A stretch of DNA of 64,000 nucleotides from Pseudomonas kermanshahensis (lineage in GTDB: Bacteria > Pseudomonadota > Gammaproteobacteria > Pseudomonadales > Pseudomonadaceae), in NCBI RefSeq assembly GCF_014269205.2, contig NZ_JABWRY020000001.1, positions 124,001 to 188,000 of the forward strand, given 5' to 3'. The notes under the pieces are model-generated. The model saw only the letters and a list, made by a program, of their open reading frames with translations. It was not told where the DNA came from and made no database searches. The position numbers and the translations under genes were made by a program. Each line of letters begins with the position of its first letter. Within the stretch, counting starts at the first letter, position 1. This document shows positions 57,731 to 64,000 of this stretch, one piece after another.

Positions 57731-58432
57731 TCAGCTGGGGCGATGGCGGCGGAAGTGCGACCAGTGGAAGACCCAGCCGAGAATCTCCAGGCCTTGGGCC
57801 TGGCGCTGGGCGCGGGTGTAGCGCTCGACGGCGTAGTTGCGTCGGTCATGGCTGTGTAGGTACAGGGTGCCGTGCGGGCCGAGGCTGAGGTTGTTCACCC
57901 TCAGGGTACCGTTGTGCAGCAAGGCATAGGTCTCGCCCTCCATGACTTCGGTCATGCTCAGGTCTACCGCCAAGGTGGCCTCCAGCGGAATCAGCGGAGC
58001 CATGTTGGCGGCAGGCATGGCCAGGCAGATGGCATTTTGCGCAGCAACGCCCAGCGCCTTTAACGCCGTGGTGGGCAGGCGCAGGTGATGGTTGGCCACG
58101 GGGACAAGCAGGCCGTGCTGCAGTGCGTAAAACGGCACCTGCAGCAGCCGGCCGCTGTGTGCTGACAGCGGGGTGGGCGGGTTGGTGTGCGGTGGCCGTG
58201 GCGGGCCGCTGCGCAAAATCGGGTTGGGGTGCTTGGGGCCTTCGCCGCTGCGCAGCCAACGGCGATGCACGCAGAACAAGTCGGCCATTTCATCGAGGCG
58301 AGCCAACGGAACACCCCGTCTGAACCAGTTGTTGACGTGCTGGGGTGTGACGCTGCGTTGGGCAGCGAAATCGGAAGGGGTCAAGCCACATTCGTGCAGC
58401 AGGGCTTTGAGGCGGTCACCGGATGTGTTCAT
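57731..58432 (-). CDS. S24/LexA-like repressor lacking the catalytic dyad
   Basis: The 233-residue protein has an N-terminal XRE helix-turn-helix (LTPSDFAAQRSVTPQHVNNW, residues about 17-36), a Pro-rich linker (about 65-90) and a C-terminal LexA-type fold. Where S24 proteins have GDSM, this one has AANM (MPAANMAPLIP), and the catalytic Lys position reads RVNNL instead of VKRL. Ser and Lys are therefore both lost and self-cleavage is unlikely. The target genes are unknown. Confidence 0.8.
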   Translation of the reverse strand: MNTSGDRLKALLHECGLTPSDFAAQRSVTPQHVNNWFRRGVPLARLDEMADLFCVHRRWLRSGEGPKHPNPILRSGPPRPPHTNPPTPLSAHSGRLLQVPFYALQHGLLVPVANHHLRLPTTALKALGVAAQNAICLAMPAANMAPLIPLEATLAVDLSMTEVMEGETYALLHNGTLRVNNLSLGPHGTLYLHSHDRRNYAVERYTRAQRQAQGLEILGWVFHWSHFRRHRPS

Positions 58433-58570
58433 GGCCGCGAGTGTAGCGGCCGGGTGCCAGCTGGCATATGAACCGGATGTTGATGCGGCTTGTGCGAAAG
58501 GTGCTTGGTTGTAGGGCGTTGGAGTAGGGCGATGTAGGAATTTTTACTGGAAGGGTGTTCCCTCGCGCAT

Positions 58571-58796
58571 AAAAAACCCCGCCGAGGCGTAATGCTGTTC
58601 TCTTAAGTTATCCATCGCCTGTATTGGGGCCGCTTTGCGGCCCATCGCGGCACAAGGCCGCTCCCACAATGTTCGCGCATGCCCTGTAAATAGGGGCATA
58701 ACGCGGTCGGTGTGGGAGCGGCCTTGTGCCGCGATGGGCCGCAGAGCGGCCCCGGCATTCTTAAGTGAACAGCATTACCGCCGAGGCGGGGTTTTT
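58571..58796. repeat. Nested inverted repeats: split terminator around a REP pair
   Basis: The outer arms, 58571-58607 (AAAAACCCCGCCGAGGCG ... CTTAAG) and 58760-58796 (CTTAAG ... GGCGGGGTTTTT), are near-complementary over about 36 nt. Inside them lie REP arms 58625-58668 and 58711-58755. The outer sequences are both terminator-like hairpins (CGCC-GA-GGCG with a T-run), so the whole may fold into one stem of about 225 nt after ppa on the minus strand. Confidence 0.75.
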
Positions 58797-58808
58797 CAGC
58801 AGTCGGTA

Positions 58809-59336
58809 TCAGCCTTTGTAGGCAGCGACCGACTTGGTGATCGCAGCACGGGCGGCGTCGGCGCCGTCCCAGCCTTCGATCTTGACCCACTTGCCCTTCT
58901 CGAGATCTTTGTAGTTCGCGAAGAAGTGCTCGATCTGCTGGATCAGCAGGGCTGGCAGGTCGGTGTATTCCTTGACGTCGACATACAGCTGCGACAGCTT
59001 GTCGTGCGGCACAGCGATGACTTTGGCGTCGCCGCCGCCGTCGTCGGTCATGTTCAGGATGCCAACCGGGCGGGCACGGATGACCGAGCCTGGGGCAACT
59101 GGGTATGGGGTCACGACCAGCACGTCGAGCGGATCACCGTCGTCGGCCAGGGTGTTCGGGATGAAGCCATAGTTGGCTGGGTAGAACATCGGGGTAGCCA
59201 TGAAGCGGTCGACGAACAGGGTGTCGCTGTCCTTGTCGATCTCGTATTTGATCGGCGCGTGGTTGGCCGGGATCTCGATGGCGACGTAGATGTCGTTCGG
59301 CAGGTCTTTGCCCGCCGGAATCTTGCTGTAGCTCAT
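58809..59336 (-). CDS. ppa: Inorganic pyrophosphatase, family I
   Basis: The 175-residue hexameric enzyme cleaves pyrophosphate. [10 protein letters not shown] is the metal-binding signature, with [12 protein letters not shown] and [13 protein letters not shown] also conserved. Length is standard for a bacterial family I enzyme. Confidence 0.97.
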   Translation of the reverse strand: MSYSKIPAGKDLPNDIYVAIEIPANHAPIKYEIDKDSDTLFVDRFMATPMFYPANYGFIPNTLADDGDPLDVLVVTPYPVAPGSVIRARPVGILNMTDDGGGDAKVIAVPHDKLSQLYVDVKEYTDLPALLIQQIEHFFANYKDLEKGKWVKIEGWDGADAARAAITKSVAAYKG

Positions 59337-59428
59337 TGGGCAGTGCCCCCGTAGTTGACCAAAAAGTGGCGGCGATTATAGGCACATTCCGCATGGGCAT
59401 GCCACGCCTGGCCTGATGTGCGGCCGCG

Positions 59429-60244
59429 TCAGGCGTGGCCTTCGCGGTAATCGGGGTGTTGGGCCTGCAACTGACTCAGGCGCGCCAGTGGGTCTTGGCG
59501 GTAGAACAGCGACAGTTGCTGGTAAACCTGCGGATACGCCTGCTGCAACAGGTCGGGGGCGCTGAAGAAGTATTCGCTGGTGACGGCGAAGAATTCTGCA
59601 GGGTTTTCTGCCGCGTAGGGGTCGATGGCGGTTTCAGCGTCGGGGTTCAGGTCCAGCTGGCGGTTGAGGTCGTCATAGGCCTGTTGCATGGCCGTCGCCC
59701 ACTCATCCACGGGCATGCCACTGTGCAGCGGCGGCAGGCCGTTGGCGTCGCCATTGAGCATGTCGAGCTTGTGCGCCAACTCATGGATGACCAGGTTATA
59801 GGCCTCCCAACCACCACTGGCCAGCACCCCGTTCCAGGCCAGGATAACCGGCCCCTGTTGCCAGGCTTCACCGCTGTGTTCGCCGTCCCACACATGCTCC
59901 ACACCACTGGCATCGCGGTGGCGCTGAGGGCTTTTGAAGTCGTCGGGGTAGAGGATGATTTCGTGGAAACCCTGGTACCAGTTCAGGTCACCCAGGTGCA
60001 GCAGTGGCAGCTGCGCCTGGGCTGCGAGGAACAGGCGCTGCTCATCGCTTAGCTCGACACCGGGCAGGGTGGTCAGGTGCTTTTCAAGCAAAAACAGGAT
60101 GCAGGCTTCACGCAACCAGCGATCTTCTTCATCGCTGATACCGTCGAGCAACGGCAGGTGTTGGCGAACCGCCTGCCATTGCTCGGTTGTGATTGGGTAG
60201 CGCTTCAGGGTGCGCCGACGCCGCCAGGCGCTGAAAGACCACAT
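59429..60244 (-). CDS. mtfA: MtfA zinc peptidase/regulator
   Basis: The 271-residue protein has the gluzincin motif HELAH (His154, Glu155, His158) in NLVIHELAHKLDMLNG, and the third metal ligand is likely in NPAEFFAVTSEYFF. E. coli MtfA (about 265 residues) binds the glucose-PTS repressor Mlc and has aminopeptidase activity. The start at 60244 is by family length. It lies 9 bp after the DedA gene on the same strand. Confidence 0.92.
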   Translation of the reverse strand: MWSFSAWRRRRTLKRYPITTEQWQAVRQHLPLLDGISDEEDRWLREACILFLLEKHLTTLPGVELSDEQRLFLAAQAQLPLLHLGDLNWYQGFHEIILYPDDFKSPQRHRDASGVEHVWDGEHSGEAWQQGPVILAWNGVLASGGWEAYNLVIHELAHKLDMLNGDANGLPPLHSGMPVDEWATAMQQAYDDLNRQLDLNPDAETAIDPYAAENPAEFFAVTSEYFFSAPDLLQQAYPQVYQQLSLFYRQDPLARLSQLQAQHPDYREGHA

Positions 60245-60252
60245 GGCTGGGG

Positions 60253-60900
60253 TCAGTGAGCCTTGGCAGCACGGCCCAGGCGACCGCGCAGCAGGCCGAG
60301 CACCATCGGCACCAGCGACAGGAAGATGATACCGACCACCATCAGCGACAGGTGCTGCTTGATGAACGGTACATTGCCGAAGAAGTAGCCCAGCGTCACC
60401 AGGCCTCCGACCCACAGCAACGAACCGGCGACACTGAAGCCCAGGAAACGCGGGTAGTGCATGTGGGCAATACCGGCGACGAACGGCGCGAAGGTACGCA
60501 GAATCGGCAGGAAGCGCGCCAGGGTCACGGTCTTGCCACCATGGCGTTCATAGAATTCGTGGGTGCGCTGCAGGTAGTCGCGGCGGAAGATCTTCGAATT
60601 GGGATTGTTGAACAACCGCTCGCCGGCCGTTCGGCCAATCACGTAGTTGGTACTGTCGCCCAGGATCGCCGCCGCCATCAGCAGGCCCGCCAGCAGGACT
60701 GGGTCCATGCCGCCACCGGCCGCCACGGCGCCGGCGATGAACAACAGCGAATCACCTGGCAGGAACGGCATCACCACCAGGCCGGTTTCGCAGAAGATCA
60801 CGGTGAACAGGATGGCGTAGATCCAGGGACCGTAATTGGTGACCAGCAGATCGAGGTAGGCATCGAGATGCAGGATAAGGTCCAGCGGGTTGAAATCCAT
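60253..60900 (-). CDS. DedA-family membrane protein
   Basis: The 215-residue protein has about five membrane segments and the family blocks FCETGLVVMPFLPGDSLLF and FLPILRTFAPFVAGIAHMHY by key residues RFLPILRTFAPFVAG. DedA proteins act as lipid-carrier flippases that sustain membrane potential and polymyxin tolerance. The start at MDFNPLDL is preferred over a GTG three codons upstream. Confidence 0.93.
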   Translation of the reverse strand: MDFNPLDLILHLDAYLDLLVTNYGPWIYAILFTVIFCETGLVVMPFLPGDSLLFIAGAVAAGGGMDPVLLAGLLMAAAILGDSTNYVIGRTAGERLFNNPNSKIFRRDYLQRTHEFYERHGGKTVTLARFLPILRTFAPFVAGIAHMHYPRFLGFSVAGSLLWVGGLVTLGYFFGNVPFIKQHLSLMVVGIIFLSLVPMVLGLLRGRLGRAAKAH

Positions 60901-61102
60901 GTACAGCACCTGTGTTCTGGGGCGTAGGCTCGGTTACCAGGGGATGGGTAAATTTTCACACATGACAAGTGGGGCATTATACGGCGAAGTGAGGATCATG
61001 CCCGGGGAGTTTGTAGCGGCGGGTTACGGAAGGGGAAGATTCATGCTGCCTGTACCGACTTCACTCGGCAGGCCCACCCATACCTCTGGCCATGCGCGAT
61101 CC

Positions 61103-61134
61103 TTGTAGGAGCAGCACAAGGCTGCTCCTACAGG
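61103..61134. repeat. Compact fused REP hairpin
   Basis: TGTAGGAGCAGC and GCTGCTCCTACA face each other with only 4-5 bases between, so the two REP edges are fused without their cores. The segment 60901-61158 holds no other feature that I can see. Confidence 0.85.
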
Positions 61135-61158
61135 TACAGGTGATAAGGCCTGCGCAGG

Positions 61159-61617
61159 TCAATCCTGATGGATTGGCAGGATGTAGCTCTCGAACTCGGT
61201 GTCCTTGCGAAAGCCGATGGACTCGTAGGTCTTTTGCGCTGCCTCATTGTTGGCGCTGGTCGACACCCGCATCCGCACGGCGTTGGTCTCTTTAGCCATC
61301 TTCTTGGCCTCGCGCATCAGGTGGTCGGCCACCAGCATGCGTCGCGAGTCTTCGGCCACATAGATGTCATTGAGAATCCACACGCGTTTGAGCGACAGCG
61401 ACGAAAAGCTTGGATACAGCTGGCAGAAACCGAGCAACTTGTTGGCATCGTCATCCGCCAGTGCCAGGTAAATCACCGACTCGTCCCGCTTCAGGCGCTT
61501 TTCCAGAAAGCTGCGTGAGCTGTCCGGGTAGGGCAATTGCCCATAGAACTCGCGGTATTTGACGAACAGGGGGGTCAGCAGGTCGAGGTGTTCCAGGGTT
61601 GCCTTGATGATACGCAT
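61159..61617 (-). CDS. GNAT-family N-acetyltransferase
   Basis: The 152-residue protein has the GNAT fold pattern with the acetyl-CoA loop in VAEDSRRMLVADHLMREA (motif Arg-x-x-Gly/Met-x-Ala-like) and GFRKDTEFESYIL at the end. The substrate is unknown. It is followed on the same strand by nothing co-transcribed; eutC ends 109 bp upstream. Confidence 0.85.
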   Translation of the reverse strand: MRIIKATLEHLDLLTPLFVKYREFYGQLPYPDSSRSFLEKRLKRDESVIYLALADDDANKLLGFCQLYPSFSSLSLKRVWILNDIYVAEDSRRMLVADHLMREAKKMAKETNAVRMRVSTSANNEAAQKTYESIGFRKDTEFESYILPIHQD

Positions 61618-61725
61618 GTGCGGCCCTCAGGATCCATTTGGGGAAACAGCGGATTGCCAGCCGCTCTCAACAGCATGCTGCCTAATGCGTGCGAGAAGCG
61701 CAATCCGCCTTCCGTGACATGATTT

Positions 61726-62544
61726 TTACCCTTTTCCGAGCAGAAAGTTTCCTTTTTGGCTGGCGGGGGTATCGCTCTCCAGGCTATGGACCTCGGCTTC
61801 GTCCTTCAGATTCACCCCGGAAAGCTGCCGGCGACACGCTTCACGCATCAGGTACAGCAAGCGGTGGGCCGCCATGCCATAGCTCAAGCCCTCAAGGCGC
61901 ACGTTGGAGATGCAGTTGCGGTAGGCGTCAGTCAGGCCGACCCGCGGCGCGTAGGTGAAATACAGGCCGAGGCTGTCGGGCGAGCTCAACCCCGGGCGCT
62001 CGCCGATCAACATCACGGTCATCCGTGCGCCCAGTAACTCGCCAACCTCATCGGCCACGGCCACGCGGCCCTGTTCCACCAGCACCACCGGGGCGCTGGT
62101 CCAGCCGTCGGCAGCGGCCTGTTCCTCGAAACGGGTCAGAAACGGCAGGGTATGGCGGTGCACGGCGAGGGCCGAGAGGCCGTCAGCGACGACGATGGCC
62201 AAGTCGACACCGCCCGGGTTGGCCTGGGCATGCTGGCGCAGGGTTTCGATCGAGTCTTCGTTCAGCCGCCGGCCCAGGTCCGGGCGCTGCAAATATTGGT
62301 CGCGGTCGTGGGCGGCGCTGTGCAACACCAGGCTGTCGCGCCCGCGGTCACTGAGCTGGGCGGTCAGCCCGGCATGGTCGAAGGGCAGGTGCACGGCATC
62401 ACGGGCCTGGGCATGTGCGAACTGGAAGTCCAGTTGGGCGCCGGTCGGCAGGCTGGTGCCGGTGCGGCCCAGGGCGATACGCGCCGGGGTCAGGGTACGC
62501 AGGGCCAGCCAGGGGTTGTCGGGGGTTACGGTGCGAGGGTCCAT
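61726..62544 (-). CDS. eutC: Ethanolamine ammonia-lyase small subunit
   Basis: The 272-residue subunit supports adenosylcobalamin-dependent cleavage of ethanolamine to acetaldehyde and ammonia. [19 protein letters not shown] by key residues [14 protein letters not shown] and NCISNVR, typical EutC motifs, are present. The ATG at 62544 fits the AGGG site better than the ATG six bases earlier. It starts 9 bp after eutB. No microcompartment genes are seen nearby. Confidence 0.95.
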   Translation of the reverse strand: MDPRTVTPDNPWLALRTLTPARIALGRTGTSLPTGAQLDFQFAHAQARDAVHLPFDHAGLTAQLSDRGRDSLVLHSAAHDRDQYLQRPDLGRRLNEDSIETLRQHAQANPGGVDLAIVVADGLSALAVHRHTLPFLTRFEEQAAADGWTSAPVVLVEQGRVAVADEVGELLGARMTVMLIGERPGLSSPDSLGLYFTYAPRVGLTDAYRNCISNVRLEGLSYGMAAHRLLYLMREACRRQLSGVNLKDEAEVHSLESDTPASQKGNFLLGKG

Positions 62545-62552
62545 GGTCATCC

Positions 62553-63947
62553 CTATGCAAGCTGTGCCAACGCCTGGCGGAACGCCGGCGGCAGGTTGTC
62601 ACCAAAGCGCACCCGGCCATCGGCCTGGGTAAAGATGCCGGTGCGCGCCAGCCATGCTTCAAATTCGGGGCCGGGCTTCAGGCCCAGGGTCTGGCGCGCA
62701 TACAGCGCGTCATGGAACGACGTGGTCTGGTAGTTGAGCATGATGTCGTCGGAGCCGGGGATGCCCATGATGAAGTTGATCCCGGCCACACCCAGCAAGG
62801 TCAGCAGGGTGTCCATGTCGTCCTGGTCGGCTTCGGCGTGGTTGGTATAGCAGATGTCGCAACCCATCGGCACGCCCAGCAGCTTGCCGCAAAAGTGGTC
62901 CTCGAGGCCGGCGCGGATGATCTGCTTGCCGTTGTACAGGTACTCCGGGCCGATGAAACCGACCACGGTATTGACCAGAAACGGCTTGAAGTGCCGGGCC
63001 ACGGCGTAGGCACGGGTTTCGCAGGTCTGCTGGTCGACGCCGTGGTGGGCGTTGGCGGACAGGGCGCTGCCCTGGCCGGTCTCGAAATACATGAGGTTTT
63101 GCCCAAGGGTGCCGCGCTTGAGCGACAGGCCCGCTTCGTAACCCTCCTGCAATACGTTGAGGTTGATGCCAAAGCCTGCGTTGGCAGCTTCGGTACCGGC
63201 GATCGACTGGAACACCAGGTCCAGCGGCACGCCACGGTTGATCGCTTCGATCGAGGTGGTGACATGGGTCAGCACGCAGGCCTGGGTGGGGATGTCGTAG
63301 CGCTGGATGATTGCATCGAGCATTTCCAGCAGGGCACAGATCGAGGCGATGCTGTCGGTGGCCGGGTTGATGCCGATCATGGCGTCGCCGTTGCCGTACA
63401 GCAGGCCGTCGAGGATGCTGGCGGCGATGCCGGCGGGTTCGTCGGTCGGGTGGTTGGGTTGCAGGCGGGTCGACAGGCGCCCGCGCAGGCCCATGGTGCC
63501 GCGGAAACGGGTAACCACGCGGATCTTCTGCGCCACCAGGATCAGGTCCTGGACGCGCATGATCTTCGACACCGCCGCCGCCATTTCCGGTGTCAGGCCC
63601 GGCGCCAGCGCGCGCAGGCTGTCTTCGTCGGCTTCTTCGCTGAGCAGCCAGTCGCGCAGGCCGCCCACGGTGAGGTGGCTGACCGGTGCAAAGGCTTGGG
63701 CGTCGTGAGTGTCGATGATCAGGCGGGTGACCTCATCCTCTTCATAGGGGATCAGCGCCTCGGTCAAAAAGTGCGTCAGCGGGATGTTGGCCAAGGCCAT
63801 CTGCGCGGCGACCCGCTCACCGTCGTTGCTGGCGGCGACACCGGCCAGGAAATCCCCAGAACGCGCGGGGCTGGCCTTGGCCATCACGTCCTTGAGGCTG
63901 TCGAAGCGGTAGACCAGGTGGCCTACCGTGTGTACGAAACTTGCCAT
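62553..63947 (-). CDS. eutB: Ethanolamine ammonia-lyase large subunit
   Basis: The 464-residue catalytic subunit binds substrate and adenosylcobalamin in a TIM barrel. [20 protein letters not shown] by key residues [26 protein letters not shown] and [16 protein letters not shown] are hallmarks. GGAGAA precedes the ATG. It pairs with eutC. Cobalamin import by BtuB/BtuF in this window would supply its cofactor. Confidence 0.96.
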   Translation of the reverse strand: MASFVHTVGHLVYRFDSLKDVMAKASPARSGDFLAGVAASNDGERVAAQMALANIPLTHFLTEALIPYEEDEVTRLIIDTHDAQAFAPVSHLTVGGLRDWLLSEEADEDSLRALAPGLTPEMAAAVSKIMRVQDLILVAQKIRVVTRFRGTMGLRGRLSTRLQPNHPTDEPAGIAASILDGLLYGNGDAMIGINPATDSIASICALLEMLDAIIQRYDIPTQACVLTHVTTSIEAINRGVPLDLVFQSIAGTEAANAGFGINLNVLQEGYEAGLSLKRGTLGQNLMYFETGQGSALSANAHHGVDQQTCETRAYAVARHFKPFLVNTVVGFIGPEYLYNGKQIIRAGLEDHFCGKLLGVPMGCDICYTNHAEADQDDMDTLLTLLGVAGINFIMGIPGSDDIMLNYQTTSFHDALYARQTLGLKPGPEFEAWLARTGIFTQADGRVRFGDNLPPAFRQALAQLA

Positions 63948-63962
63948 ACAGATTCTCCAGAG

Positions 63963-63985
63963 CGCCGCGGGGCTGGCCCGCGGCG
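63963..63985. repeat. GC-rich hairpin upstream of eutB
   Basis: A 9-bp stem (GCCGCGGG-type / CCCGCGGC) with loop GCTGG lies 16-38 bp before the eutB start on the minus strand. It may be an mRNA processing or attenuation hairpin after an upstream gene outside the window. Confidence 0.55.
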
Positions 63986-64000
63986 GGTGTCGGCGTTCAG

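Overview
This window reads as chromosome of a fluorescent Pseudomonas of the P. putida group. The evidence is high GC with GC-ending codons, many paired REP palindromes between genes, and a gene order (ssb, fdoGHI-fdhE-selAB-selC, ribD-ribE-ribBA-ribH-nusB-thiL-pgpA, dxs-ispA-xseB, eutBC) that I recognise from that group. No phage, plasmid origin or CRISPR array is visible. Assignments rest on motifs, lengths and context read by eye, not on searches.

Layout. 0-1.7 kb: end of an MFS transporter and ssb. 1.7-4.5 kb: an AT-rich accessory island on the minus strand, with an RHS core remnant, an orphan Imm50-type immunity gene, two unknown small proteins, a secreted Cys-containing protein and a broken second copy of its C-terminus. 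4.6-9.1 kb: a MocR regulator facing an Fe/2-oxoglutarate oxygenase, a TauE-type permease and an SDR dehydrogenase, with repeated 16-bp sites between them. 9.6-18.8 kb: a self-contained selenocysteine island, with formate dehydrogenase-O (FdoG decodes an in-frame UGA), its maturation factor FdhE, SelA, SelB and tRNA-Sec. 18.9-27.4 kb: asparaginase, an alanine/sodium symporter with an XRE regulator, a hydrolase, two sugar-nucleotide enzymes, and an HxlR/MFS pair sharing a long palindromic operator. 27.3-31.3 kb: OmpW with an Anr-like site, then a zinc-responsive DUF2796-ABC-DUF3299 operon behind a Zur-like box.

31.3-47.9 kb is mostly core metabolism: CnoX, a methyltransferase, a YbaY-like lipoprotein, nrdR and the riboflavin operon. 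The GTP cyclohydrolase II half of its RibBA is degenerate, and a separate intact ribA lies downstream. BtuF/BtuB, dxs, ispA and xseB follow. 48.0-50.5 kb: an IS110-family (IS1111-type) element with a frameshifted transposase, inserted at a REP. Its 3' non-coding end carries 13 nt complementary to the REP edge, consistent with a bridge-RNA target guide. Next comes a second ribB under an FMN riboswitch. 50.5-57.5 kb: a frameshifted rtcB, then an iron-uptake module (ECF sigma, FecR, periplasmic esterase, divergent TonB receptor) with a Fur-like site. 57.7-64 kb: an S24-like repressor lacking its catalytic dyad, ppa beside a nested inverted repeat, mtfA, a DedA protein, a GNAT acetyltransferase and ethanolamine ammonia-lyase eutBC, whose B12 requirement fits the nearby B12 uptake genes.

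Main points for a second look: the REP-matching guide in the IS element, the decaying RHS/immunity island, the MocR-oxygenase cluster with phased operators, the catalytically dead S24 repressor, and single-base frameshifts in rtcB and the transposase that could be real or sequencing errors.
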